DNA of 21,329 nt. Source: Bacteroidales bacterium. Its GTDB lineage: Bacteria; Bacteroidota; Bacteroidia; Bacteroidales; UBA1715. The stretch is taken from the NCBI GenBank assembly GCA_031262005.1, contig JAISIO010000140.1, positions 1 through 21,329 on the forward strand, in the 5' to 3' direction. This document shows, in pieces, positions 7,086 through 15,645 of this stretch (positions within the stretch are counted from its first letter, which is position 1; every line of letters begins with the position of its first letter). A model generated the notes under the pieces. That model worked only from the letters and a program-made list of their open reading frames with translations, made no database searches and was not told where the DNA came from. A program made the translations under genes and the position numbers.

Positions 7086-9047
7086 TTAAAATCCTAACAT
7101 TGATTGATACTGTTGCAATGTTTCCAACACATTCGATTTCACGCTAATGAAGTTTTTCAAACCTTTAGCACTTAAATCGTCGCTACACGCAGGTGCACCA
7201 GCTACAACTACAATTTTGTCTTGTAATTGTTCAAAAATCGGTAATGCAACCTCTGCATATTCATCGTCGGAAGAACAAATTACAATAATTTGTGCACCGC
7301 TTTCTTTTGCTGCTTTCACACCTTCGTCAATTGTTGCAAATCCATTATTATCAATAACTTCAAAACCTGCACAGGCAAAGAAATTGCACGCAAATTGCGC
7401 ACGTGCTTTGCGGAAGGTTAGGTTTCCAATGGTAAGCATAAACGCTTTTGGACGACCGTTTGCTTTAGCAAATTTATCGGTTTTGTAGCGCATCAATTCA
7501 AATGCTTGCGCACCTCTATATATATGCAACGGTTCGGCTATTGCATCTGCGGCTTTTTCATTTACCGCTTTAAATGCACATTCGCACACATCTTCTGTAA
7601 TCATTTCGTTGAAATTCGGGAATTGATTTACACCAAGTAAATTTTCACGGCGAGTGGCAACGTTTTTATTGTGTGTAGCCGCAGATTTTTCTATCAACGA
7701 TTGTACAAATCCTGCTTTGAAAGCTTCTACGAAGCCGCCTTTATCTTGAATTTCCAAGAAAATAGCCCATGCTGCGTCTGCAATTTTATCGGTCAATGTT
7801 TCAATATAATAAGAACCAGCCGAAGGGTCTACTATTTTGTCGAAATGACATTCGTCTTTCAACAAACTTTGCTGATTACGTGCTATACGTTCGCTAAATT
7901 CTTGTGAAGGTTCGGCTAGCAAATTAAGTGTTTCGCAGCCCACAAACGGCAACACGGTAAGTGAATTTACGCCACCAATTACGGCACTCATGGCTTCGGT
8001 TTGGGTACGTAGTAAGTTCACATATGGATCGTACAAAGTTTTGTTCCACACCGAAGTTACGGCGTGAATGTTCATTTTGCCGGCACAAGTACACACTTTG
8101 GTTGAACAACACGAGCAACCGGTGGTTTGTTGTGATTCACATTCGCATTGTTCGCAGGTACATTCAGGTTTGTATGCCTCTACAATTTTTGCCCACAACA
8201 TTTTTGCCGCACGGAATTTGGCAATTTCCATGAAATAATTCGACGAAACGGCGAAATTAAATTTCATTCTCGGTGCAATTACACCCGCATTAATTCCTTG
8301 ATCATCGGCAGTTGAAAGATATTCAACGCCCATTGCAAGAGCACAGGCTAATTCTTGAGAGATAGTAGAACCTGCATTGCTTACCGTGTTGGCATTAATT
8401 TCGAGCACTTTGAATTTTGGCAGAGCGTGTACCGCAGCAAGTAATTCGGGTATTTGTTTTTCGCAACTTTCTTGCGAATTGCAGCAAAATGCGCCTTTGG
8501 TGATAAATGGATTCAAATATCCGGCATTGATAGAACCGTGAATGTTTGAAGCATTGAATTTATGTCCAGCTACGTATGCTACGAATAAATTTAACAAATG
8601 ACGTTTTCCGTTACCAACTACAAAGCAGGTTTCAATTGCTTCAAGTTCAATGCTTTTCAACAATGTTGCCATGTCGGCAGAAGTCCATGCACTTGCATCG
8701 GCAATTTCAAATGCAAGCGACGAAATACCTTTTTGCAACACATCTAAGGCTTTGGCATTAGCTTCTGCGGCATTTTTTACTTCTATTCCTTGACGAATGT
8801 ACCATTCGTTGTTTGTTTTTTTCGTTCCGCGAGTGAACGGGAATTGCCCCGGCATAACGTCCAAATACGAAAGCGGAGCTAAATCTTCCAATCTGTAAAT
8901 AGGTTCAACTGAAAAACCATCGATGGTTTTCCAAACCATTCGCTTTTCGTAATCTGCGCCTTTTATGTCGATAATGGTTTTTTCTTTCCACTGTTCGGCT
9001 GTAACCGGTGCAAACTCTTCAAATAATTTAGCTGAATTGTTTGACAT
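7086..9047 (-). CDS. mutA: methylmalonyl-CoA mutase small subunit with Cys-rich insertion
   Basis: A 653-residue partner of MutB, homologous to it but catalytically inactive. It keeps the mutase barrel (about 40-500; e.g. 'HAVTSVWNKTLYDPYVNLLRTQTEAMSA' and 'DPSAGSYYIETLTD') and a C-terminal Rossmann-like B12-type fold (~535-653). The cobalamin-binding DxHxxG motif is absent there, as is normal for small subunits. Residues 294-324, between the 'LWAKIVEAYKP' helix and the 'MNIHAVTS' strand, hold nine cysteines (296, 298, 301, 303, 311, 313, 314, 319, 321), far denser than the rest of the protein. It is the first gene of the mut operon, with a -7 box TACCTTTG 45 nt upstream. The heterodimer role is established for the family; any role of the cysteines is open. 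Confidence 0.96.
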   Translation of the reverse strand: MSNNSAKLFEEFAPVTAEQWKEKTIIDIKGADYEKRMVWKTIDGFSVEPIYRLEDLAPLSYLDVMPGQFPFTRGTKKTNNEWYIRQGIEVKNAAEANAKALDVLQKGISSLAFEIADASAWTSADMATLLKSIELEAIETCFVVGNGKRHLLNLFVAYVAGHKFNASNIHGSINAGYLNPFITKGAFCCNSQESCEKQIPELLAAVHALPKFKVLEINANTVSNAGSTISQELACALAMGVEYLSTADDQGINAGVIAPRMKFNFAVSSNYFMEIAKFRAAKMLWAKIVEAYKPECTCEQCECESQQTTGCSCCSTKVCTCAGKMNIHAVTSVWNKTLYDPYVNLLRTQTEAMSAVIGGVNSLTVLPFVGCETLNLLAEPSQEFSERIARNQQSLLKDECHFDKIVDPSAGSYYIETLTDKIADAAWAIFLEIQDKGGFVEAFKAGFVQSLIEKSAATHNKNVATRRENLLGVNQFPNFNEMITEDVCECAFKAVNEKAADAIAEPLHIYRGAQAFELMRYKTDKFAKANGRPKAFMLTIGNLTFRKARAQFACNFFACAGFEVIDNNGFATIDEGVKAAKESGAQIIVICSSDDEYAEVALPIFEQLQDKIVVVAGAPACSDDLSAKGLKNFISVKSNVLETLQQYQSMLGF

Positions 9048-9091
9048 ATTAATTTTTTATTAGTTATTACTTTAAATTTTTTAAAAGCGTC

Positions 9092-9099
9092 CAAAGGTA
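9092..9099 (-). promoter_or_regulatory. -7 box of the mutAB promoter
   Basis: The minus strand reads TACCTTTG (9099-9092), a perfect Bacteroidetes TAnnTTTG element. Transcription would begin near 9085, about 38 nt before the mutA ATG. No TTG -33 element is visible at the usual distance; the upstream DNA is almost pure A/T. Confidence 0.6.
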
Positions 9100-9119
9100 A
9101 TAATAATTTTAATTATAAA

Positions 9120-9147
9120 TTGTAATTTGTAAATTATCTTATCTTTG
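9120..9147 (+). promoter_or_regulatory. proB promoter (Bacteroidetes -33/-7 type)
   Basis: TATCTTTG (9140-9147) is a perfect TAnnTTTG -7 box, with TTG at 9120-9122 (17-nt spacer) as a plausible -33 element. The start would be near 9154, leaving a leader of under 20 nt before the proB ATG. It is divergent from the mutAB promoter; the two -7 boxes are only 40 nt apart. Confidence 0.6.
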
Positions 9148-9171
9148 CCATAAATTTTTTCTTGGCAAGCA

Positions 9172-9975
9172 ATGAATTACAGAGAAACCCTGCGCACCAA
9201 AAAGCGCATTGTTATAAAAATAGGCACATCGTCGCTCACGTTTCCGAACGGACGAATGAATTTTGCCCGCATTGAACAATTGGTTAATGTTATTGCAACT
9301 CTTAAAAATCAGGGCAAACAGATTGTTTTAGTTTCATCTGGCTCTATTGCTGTGGGAGTGAGTAAATTAGGACAAAAAAAACGACCGGTAAGTATTCCCG
9401 ACAAACAAGCAGCGGCAGCAATCGGACAAGCGGTATTAGCTAAAATTTATCGCAAATTTTTTGGTATTCACAATATGAACGTGGGACAAGTGCTTTTGAC
9501 TTACGACGTGATAACCGACAAGAATAAACACAAAAACGCCGAAAACACATTTGCAAAATTATTAGACTTCGGAGCAGTTCCTATTGTGAATGAAAATGAC
9601 ACCGTAGCCACCGATGAAATTGTGGTGGGCGATAACGACCGACTTTCGGCAATGGTGGCTTCTATTTGCAAAGCCGATTTACTGATAATGCTTTCCGATA
9701 TTGACGGTTTTTTTGATAGCGACCCGCGCAAAAATCCGAATGCCAAACGCATTCCCATAGTTACTCATATTGATAGCGAAGTGGAAGCAAAAGCTGGCGA
9801 TGCAGGTTCGAGTTTCGGAACGGGAGGAATGACCACCAAAATCACTGCCGTGCAAATTTGCCACGCCGATAACATTGATACCATTATAGCCAATGCCGAA
9901 GAACCTCACATTTTATACAATATATTAAATGGCGATGATTTGGGAACATTGTTTGTGGCTCCTGCGAATGTATAG
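9172..9975 (+). CDS. proB: glutamate 5-kinase (no PUA domain)
   Basis: A 267-residue cytosolic kinase that phosphorylates L-glutamate to gamma-glutamyl phosphate, the first step of proline synthesis. It belongs to the amino-acid kinase fold: K16-I-G-T-S near the N terminus, the S55-S-G-S glycine-rich turn, N140-E-N-D143 and D154-N-D-R for substrate binding, S175-D-I-D-G for nucleotide, and G216-T-G-G-M with K223. Length matches the short form lacking the ~100-residue C-terminal PUA domain of the E. coli enzyme, a variant known in several bacteria and not a truncation. The usual partner proA is not adjacent. Expression is probably monocistronic from the promoter just upstream; no clear terminator follows. 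Confidence 0.95.
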   Translation: MNYRETLRTKKRIVIKIGTSSLTFPNGRMNFARIEQLVNVIATLKNQGKQIVLVSSGSIAVGVSKLGQKKRPVSIPDKQAAAAIGQAVLAKIYRKFFGIHNMNVGQVLLTYDVITDKNKHKNAENTFAKLLDFGAVPIVNENDTVATDEIVVGDNDRLSAMVASICKADLLIMLSDIDGFFDSDPRKNPNAKRIPIVTHIDSEVEAKAGDAGSSFGTGGMTTKITAVQICHADNIDTIIANAEEPHILYNILNGDDLGTLFVAPANV

Positions 9976-10042
9976 CAAAAATAAGCCTCTTTGCAATAAA
10001 CAATTAAAAAAATCGTACTCTTAACATCGTAAGATACTCAAA

Positions 10043-10096
10043 AGGAACATTGCATTATTGTAATTGACAAGCATTTTCAATTCGTGTTTTATGTTC
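10043..10096. repeat. nested inverted repeats upstream of the efflux operon
   Basis: An outer 7-bp perfect inverted repeat, GGAACAT (10043-10049) and ATGTTCC (10090-10096), encloses an inner 6-bp one, AATTGA (10061-10066) and TCAATT (10076-10081), with a 9-nt loop. It lies 62 nt before the membrane-fusion gene in the 182-nt proB/efflux spacer. It could be an operator or an mRNA hairpin; there is no adjacent regulator gene to support the former. No convincing promoter box was identified in this spacer. Confidence 0.4.
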
Positions 10097-10157
10097 CACA
10101 CAAGCACAATGCGACACCAATAACGAGTTTTGCAAAAAGCATAATACATAATACATC

Positions 10158-11231
10158 ATGTCCAACAAAACCAAACAACTAATCCTTATAATCATACTTG
10201 TGACGGGAGCCATTATTCTTGCATATGCTATCATACAATCGGGAAAAAAGAAACCCGGACAACGCCAGCGAGGCAGTAGGCAAGTTGATGCCATAGTGGT
10301 ACAACCCTCCTTATTTGAAAGAGATATATTTGTGCCGGGTGTGCTACTTGCCTACGACCAAGTGGAACTCAAAAGCGAAGTTGCCGGACGGGTAGTAATG
10401 CTCAATTTGCCCGAAGGACGTACCGTTGCAAAAGGAACATTGCTGGTAAAACTTTTTGACGACGATTTGCAAGCCAGTCTAAAAAAATTGCAAGCTCAGT
10501 ATAAAATTCAAAAACAAGTATTCGACCGTCAAACAGAATTGTATAAAGTAAATGGTATCAGTAAAAATGAATATGAAAAAGCGGAATTAGACCTTGTGGC
10601 TCTCTCTGCCGATATTGATGTATTGAAAACCGAAATTCGCAAAACCGAAGTATTGGCTCCGTTTGACGGCGTGATTGGTTTGCGCCAGATAAGTGAAGGT
10701 GCATTTGTACCTGCGGCAGCACTTTTGGGCACTATCAGCACTGTCAATATGTTGAAAATAGATTTTTCCGTTCCCGAACAATACAGTCAAAAAATGCGCG
10801 CCGGCGCAAAAGTTACTTTTCAAACAACAAACGTTCCTACGGCACAAGCCACAATCATAGCAAGCGACCAAAGCGTTGATGCTCAAACACAAAATTTGCG
10901 GGTACGGGCTCTTGTAGATAAACCCGACAAACGCTTGGTTCCGGGCGGATATTGTCAAGTAAATTTGAATTTAGATAGTCGAAACGATGCTATTATAATT
11001 CCATCGCAAGCTGTGGTCGCTCAAATTGACGGTAAATTTGTAATTGTAGCAAAGGACGGCAAAGCACATTTTACGCCGGTAATTACAGGTGCTCGTAGTG
11101 AACGAGGTATTGAAATAGCACAAGGAATTTCAATAGGCGACACAGTTATTACGTCGGGAATAATTTTCTTACGCGAAGGTATGGAATTAGATTATGCGTC
11201 AATTAATTCAAGCAGTGAGGAGCAACTATGA
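10158..11231 (+). CDS. RND efflux membrane-fusion protein (AcrA/MexA type)
   Basis: A 357-residue periplasmic adaptor of a tripartite efflux pump. Residues ~7-27 form an uncleaved N-terminal membrane anchor; no lipobox is present, unlike AcrA. Domains follow the family order: first half of the lipoyl domain (~66-98, 'LKSEVAGRVVMLNLPEGRTVAKGTLLVKL'), a short alpha-hairpin (~102-162), second lipoyl half ('VLAPFDGVIGLRQISEGAFV', 165-184), beta-barrel (~200-275, ending 'RLVPGGYCQVNL') and membrane-proximal domain (~278-343). The stop codon overlaps the start of the pump gene (ATGA), so the two are translationally coupled. An AGGAG 5 nt before the pump ATG lies inside this reading frame. Substrates cannot be deduced. 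Confidence 0.93.
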   Translation: MSNKTKQLILIIILVTGAIILAYAIIQSGKKKPGQRQRGSRQVDAIVVQPSLFERDIFVPGVLLAYDQVELKSEVAGRVVMLNLPEGRTVAKGTLLVKLFDDDLQASLKKLQAQYKIQKQVFDRQTELYKVNGISKNEYEKAELDLVALSADIDVLKTEIRKTEVLAPFDGVIGLRQISEGAFVPAAALLGTISTVNMLKIDFSVPEQYSQKMRAGAKVTFQTTNVPTAQATIIASDQSVDAQTQNLRVRALVDKPDKRLVPGGYCQVNLNLDSRNDAIIIPSQAVVAQIDGKFVIVAKDGKAHFTPVITGARSERGIEIAQGISIGDTVITSGIIFLREGMELDYASINSSSEEQL

Positions 11232-14200
11232 CACTTTCCGATTTATCATTAAAACGCCCTATCGGTGCCATTGTGGCAAACATCATCATAGTTTTGATGG
11301 GTGTTGTAGGCGTTTCATTTTTGGGCATTCGCCAATATCCTGCAATTGACCCGCCAATCATTACAGTGCGAACCAGTTACACGGGAGCAAGTGCCGAAGT
11401 TATAGAATCGCAAATAACCGAGCCGCTCGAAAAATCAATTAACGGTATTGAAAGTATTCGGAATATTTCATCGCAATCGTCGCCAGGCACAAGCCGCATT
11501 ACCATAGAATTTGCACTTTCAGCCGATTTGGAAAAAGCCGCCAACGATGTGCGCGATAAAGTATCGCAAGCTACTCGCAATCTTCCGCAAGATATTACCG
11601 CTCCACCTACGGTAGAAAAAGCCGATTCCGACAACGAACCTATTATAATGCTTGCGGTGCAAAGTTCCAATATGAACGCCATAGAACTGAGCGAATATGT
11701 AGAAAATAATATTCTCGAAAAAATTCAAACCATAGAAGGCGTGAGTAGTGTTGAAATCTACGGTCAGCAACGTCCGGCTATGCGCCTGTGGTTCGACCCT
11801 CATAAAATGCGGGCACACCAAGTAACCGCAAGCGATGTGCTGGACGCTCTCACTCGTGAAAATGTGGAAATGCCTGCCGGAAAAGTAAGCGGCGGCGGTA
11901 GTGAGTTGATTATAAAAACCAGCGGACGGCTCAATACCGAAGCGGAATTTAATAATTTGATAATTGCCGAAAACAGCTCTCAAATTGTTCGTTTGCGCGA
12001 TATTGGTGAAGCCTACTTAGGTTCGCAGGAAGAAGAAAGCGGAGCAAAAATGAACGGAAGCGACGGCTTGATGCTTGCCGTAATAGCTATGCCGGGGGCA
12101 AACAATATTGAAATTGCCGACGAATTTTACAAACGACTGGAACATATCCAAGAAAATTTACCGAAAGGCGTTAGCACATTCATTGCTCGCGACAAAGCGC
12201 AATTTATTCGTCAATCGATTAACGATGTGTTTGAAACACTACTTATTGCCATTCTTTTGGTTATTCTCATTGTATTTATATTTTTCCGCAATTGGGTGGT
12301 TGCCATTCGTCCGCTTATCGACATTCCTGTATCGCTTGTGGGAACATTTTTCGTAATGTACCTCATGGGATTTTCTATTAACATTATTTCGCTTTTGGGT
12401 ATAGTGCTTGCCACAGGTTTGGTGGTGGACGACGGAATTGTGGTAACCGAAAATATTTTCAAAAAAATAGAACAAGGCATGGACAAATATCAAGCTGCCC
12501 TTGCCGGAACTCGCGAAATATTTTTTGCGGTGCTTTCTACTTCGGTTACACTGGCAATTGTGTTTGTTCCTATTTTGTTTATCAGCGGTTTTACCGGCAA
12601 ATTATTTAGTGAATTTGGTATTGTAATTTCCTGTGCGGTAATTATTTCATCGTTTGTATCGCTCACGCTTACGCCGGTGCTCAACGTCATTATTGGGAAA
12701 CGTAAAAGTCATAAATCTAAATTCTATGTAAAAACCGAAAAATATTTTGAAGCAATTGAAAATGCCTATCGCCGAGCATTAGCGTATTTTTTCTTAAAAC
12801 CATGGCTTTCGGTGTTTATCATGTTCTTTTGTGTGGGTATGATTGTGTTATTGTTCACCAACCTGCCAAGCGGGCTGCCGCCTACCGAAGACCGCAGTTT
12901 TGTGGGAGTGAACCTTACCACGCCCGAAGGAACCGATTTTCAAACAACGGCGAATTTGATAAACGAAGTAGCGCAACTCACCTCCGACTCCATTCCCGAA
13001 GCCCGCGTGGTGCTTGCTCGCTACGGATTGCGGGCAAGTAGCAACACCGGATTTATCAATGTATTTTTAACCGAGCCTCACGAACGGCAGCGTTCACAAG
13101 AAGAAATTGCTACGAAACTGACCTTCATGTATTCGCACATTGCGCAAGCCCGCATTAATACCCGTCAAGAGCCTACAATTAGTACCGGTAGTCGTGGATT
13201 GCCGGTGCAATTTGTATTGCAAAACCTTGATTTTGAAAAAATTCGCGAACAAATGCCGCTTTTTTACGAAGAAGTGCAGCGCAGTCCGGTGTTTAGCAAT
13301 TCCGATGTGGATTTGAAATTTAACAAACCCGAAATAAATATTCGTATAGACAAAACAAAAGCCAACACATTGGGAGTGAGCGAACAAGATATTTCTAACA
13401 CACTCAATTTAGCGTTTAGCGGCACTCGCTACGGATATTTTTTGCGCAACAATAAACAGTACTATATTATAGGACAAGTATCCCGCGAACATCGCTCAAC
13501 ACCCACGGACATAGCGCAACTGAGCGTGCGCAGCAAAAACGGCACGTTTATTCCGCTCTCGAATGTTATTGAAATGGAAGAACGCATCAATCCGCCTGTG
13601 TTATATCACTTTAACCGTTACAAATCGGCTACAGTTTCAGCTACACCAGCACCGGGCTACACGGTGGGCGACGGCATTGAGGAAATGCGCCGCATAGCCG
13701 AGCAAACACTCGACCACACATTTGAAACCTCCCTTGCCGGACAATCGCGCGATTTTGCAGAGAGCAGTTCCGATATTTTGTTTGCAATTATATTGGCATT
13801 AATCCTCATTTATTTAATTCTGGCAGCCCAATTCGAGAGTTTCCGCGACCCGTTCATTATAATACTTACCGTGCCCATGGCAGTTGCCGGCGCACTGCTT
13901 TCGCTGTGGATTTTTGGCGAGACGCTCAACATTTTTTCGCAAATCGGTATCCTGCTGTTAATTGGCGTGGTTACCAAAAACGGTATTCTTATTGTGGAAT
14001 TTGCCAATCAGAAACGTTCACAAGGGCAACTAATGCGAGTGGCGGCGTTTGAGGCGGCAGTAGCACGTTTTCGCCCTATTCTTATGACTTCGCTGGCAAC
14101 TATGTTTGGCGCACTGCCTATTGCACTTGCACTGGGAGCAGCGGCACAAAGCCGCACATCGCTCGGTATTGTTATTGTGGGCGGATTGTTGTTTTCGCTT

Positions 14201-14275
14201 ATTCTTACCCTGTTTGTCATTCCGGTGCTGTATTTGTATCTTTCGAGTAAAGAACGGAAGACTATTTTGCAGTAG
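11228..14275 (+). CDS. RND multidrug efflux pump, HAE1 family (AcrB-like)
   Basis: A 1015-residue inner-membrane proton-driven exporter, close to the usual ~1030 of AcrB/MexB. It has the duplicated RND architecture: helix 1, a large periplasmic loop (~35-330), helices 2-6, an amphipathic stretch (~492-525), helix 7, a second periplasmic loop (~550-845) and helices 8-12. The proton-relay residues are present: D401-D402 in 'GLVVDDGIVVTENIFKKIE' and K917 in 'IGVVTKNGILIVEFANQ', with 'RPILMTSLATMFGALPIAL' from R949. The second gene of the efflux operon, it starts inside the stop of the adaptor gene. A hydrophobic-compound or drug substrate is inferred from the HAE1 family; metal-exporter (CusA-type) motifs were not seen. 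Confidence 0.95.
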   Translation: MTLSDLSLKRPIGAIVANIIIVLMGVVGVSFLGIRQYPAIDPPIITVRTSYTGASAEVIESQITEPLEKSINGIESIRNISSQSSPGTSRITIEFALSADLEKAANDVRDKVSQATRNLPQDITAPPTVEKADSDNEPIIMLAVQSSNMNAIELSEYVENNILEKIQTIEGVSSVEIYGQQRPAMRLWFDPHKMRAHQVTASDVLDALTRENVEMPAGKVSGGGSELIIKTSGRLNTEAEFNNLIIAENSSQIVRLRDIGEAYLGSQEEESGAKMNGSDGLMLAVIAMPGANNIEIADEFYKRLEHIQENLPKGVSTFIARDKAQFIRQSINDVFETLLIAILLVILIVFIFFRNWVVAIRPLIDIPVSLVGTFFVMYLMGFSINIISLLGIVLATGLVVDDGIVVTENIFKKIEQGMDKYQAALAGTREIFFAVLSTSVTLAIVFVPILFISGFTGKLFSEFGIVISCAVIISSFVSLTLTPVLNVIIGKRKSHKSKFYVKTEKYFEAIENAYRRALAYFFLKPWLSVFIMFFCVGMIVLLFTNLPSGLPPTEDRSFVGVNLTTPEGTDFQTTANLINEVAQLTSDSIPEARVVLARYGLRASSNTGFINVFLTEPHERQRSQEEIATKLTFMYSHIAQARINTRQEPTISTGSRGLPVQFVLQNLDFEKIREQMPLFYEEVQRSPVFSNSDVDLKFNKPEINIRIDKTKANTLGVSEQDISNTLNLAFSGTRYGYFLRNNKQYYIIGQVSREHRSTPTDIAQLSVRSKNGTFIPLSNVIEMEERINPPVLYHFNRYKSATVSATPAPGYTVGDGIEEMRRIAEQTLDHTFETSLAGQSRDFAESSSDILFAIILALILIYLILAAQFESFRDPFIIILTVPMAVAGALLSLWIFGETLNIFSQIGILLLIGVVTKNGILIVEFANQKRSQGQLMRVAAFEAAVARFRPILMTSLATMFGALPIALALGAAAQSRTSLGIVIVGGLLFSLILTLFVIPVLYLYLSSKERKTILQ

Positions 14276-14281
14276 GTTTAG

Positions 14282-14335
14282 AGACGAGATTTTTAGACAC
14301 AAGACGCAAGATTTTTAGAAACAAGACACGAGACT
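14282..14335 (+). repeat. ~21-bp tandem repeat between pump and channel genes
   Basis: Two near-identical units, AGACGAGATTTTTAGACACA (14282-14301) and a 22-nt copy at 14302-14323 differing by a small insertion and one substitution, are followed by a partial third (AGACACGAGACT, 14324-14335). They fill most of the 83-nt gap between the pump and TolC-like genes. No hairpin or T-run terminator is seen, so transcription probably continues. Confidence 0.75.
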
Positions 14336-14358
14336 ATAAATATCCTATTATTAAAAAA

Positions 14359-15645
14359 ATGAAATATCACCACATACTATACTGTTTCTTAATTATTCTT
14401 TTGACACAGGTTTCCGTTCACGCCCAATCGCAACTAACGCTTTCAAAAGCTATTGAAGTTGCACTGAAAAACAATTACAATATAGCAATTGCTCGCAATG
14501 AAACCGAAATAGTAAGCGTGCAAAATAATTGGCAAAATACCGGTGCTCAGCCCACGGTGCAAGCGGTGGTGGGCAATACGCTTAATTCTACTTTTGCTGA
14601 ATCGGCAGATGCCACAAACGAAAATGCTCTAAACACTACCAATAATTTCAACGCAGGATTAGAGTTTTCACTGACGCTTTTCGACGGCGGGCGAATGTTT
14701 GTGCGCAAAGATATTTTGGAACACAATCAGGCACTGAGCGAATTGGAATTGCAACAAAAAGCTCTTTCACTCACGTTTTCAATTGTTGCTGCGTATTTCG
14801 ATATTATTCGTCAAAAGCAGCAACTGCAGTCGATAAACGAAGTAATGGATTACAACGCCGAACGGGTAGCAATTCTAAGCACTTCGTTCAATGCGGGAAT
14901 GAGTGCGAAAAACGATTATTTGCAGGCAAAAATTGACTACAATAAATCGCTCGAGAACGCACATAGTCAAAAAGTTGCAATAATAGCAACCAAACGTCAA
15001 TTGCAAAATTTAATGGGGGCAAGCATGACTTCCGATTTTGACGTTGCCGACTCACTTGATTTCGACAACTCGCTAACCATTGATGACTTGCGCGAGAAAA
15101 TAGTGAATGTCAATATGGATATTCGCGCTCGACAAAAACAGTTGGAAATCACGCAGCTGGCATTTAAAGAGGCTCGCAGACAGTATTTTCCTACACTCAG
15201 CGTAACCGGCGGATATTATTTTACCAATATTGCAACGTCTATGAGCAATAATGCGTCGTCGCACGGACCGCAAATTGGCGGACGATTGATAATTCCAATT
15301 TATCAAGCAGGACAAAACAGACAAGTGGCAAAAATTGCAAAAATTCAAGCACTTTCTGCCGAACAGCAATTGGCACAAACCCGTTTGGAAACACTGGAAG
15401 AGTTGGAACAAACATTCTTGGAATATGAAACGAATAAGAATTTATACGAAATAGAACGCGAAAGTTACAAATGCGCACTCGAAAATTTGGAAATAAATCA
15501 AGCTCGTTTTCGATTGGGACACAGCACTTCACTCGACGTTCATATAGCTCAGGAAGTGTTTATGCAGTCGGCTACTCGCATGGTAGATTTTGCTTATGCT
15601 TTGAAAATGAGCGAAACTAAGCTAAAACAACTTGTGGCGCAGTGA
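14359..15645 (+). CDS. TolC-family outer-membrane efflux channel (OEP)
   Basis: A 428-residue outer-membrane channel completing the tripartite pump. A Sec signal peptide (likely cleavage after VHA, residue 22) is followed by two homologous OEP halves. The first begins 'LTLSKAIEVALKNNYNIAIARNETE' with an outer-strand block 'GLEFSLTLFDGGRMFVRKD'. The second has 'LEITQLAFKEARRQYFPTLSVTGGYYF' and 'GPQIGGRLIIPIYQAGQNRQVAK', and long alpha-helical coiled segments rich in Q/L/E lie between. No lipobox Cys follows the signal. It lies 83 nt after the pump gene, across a short tandem repeat, and is presumably in the same operon. Length is typical for the family (~420-480). Confidence 0.93.
   Translation: MKYHHILYCFLIILLTQVSVHAQSQLTLSKAIEVALKNNYNIAIARNETEIVSVQNNWQNTGAQPTVQAVVGNTLNSTFAESADATNENALNTTNNFNAGLEFSLTLFDGGRMFVRKDILEHNQALSELELQQKALSLTFSIVAAYFDIIRQKQQLQSINEVMDYNAERVAILSTSFNAGMSAKNDYLQAKIDYNKSLENAHSQKVAIIATKRQLQNLMGASMTSDFDVADSLDFDNSLTIDDLREKIVNVNMDIRARQKQLEITQLAFKEARRQYFPTLSVTGGYYFTNIATSMSNNASSHGPQIGGRLIIPIYQAGQNRQVAKIAKIQALSAEQQLAQTRLETLEELEQTFLEYETNKNLYEIERESYKCALENLEINQARFRLGHSTSLDVHIAQEVFMQSATRMVDFAYALKMSETKLKQLVAQ

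Noticed and set aside
4922..9047. Multiple antisense open frames over mutB and mutA
   Set aside because: They are shadows of strongly conserved coding sequence on the minus strand and carry no recognisable domain.
9172..9975. proB truncated by loss of the PUA domain
   Set aside because: All kinase motifs are intact and the short form is a normal family variant, so it is not a pseudogene.
9975..9994. GCAAA/TTTGC inverted repeat after proB as terminator
   Set aside because: Only a 5-bp AT-rich stem with a 10-nt loop and no T-run on the plus strand.
10124..10131. GAGTTTTG as -7 box for the efflux operon
   Set aside because: First base mismatched and no TTG at the -33 distance; too weak to list as a promoter.
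11218..11222. AGGAG as Shine-Dalgarno for the RND pump
   Set aside because: It falls in Glu codons (GAG GAG) of the adaptor gene; Bacteroidetes seldom use such sites, so it may be coincidence. Mentioned only within the gene entry.
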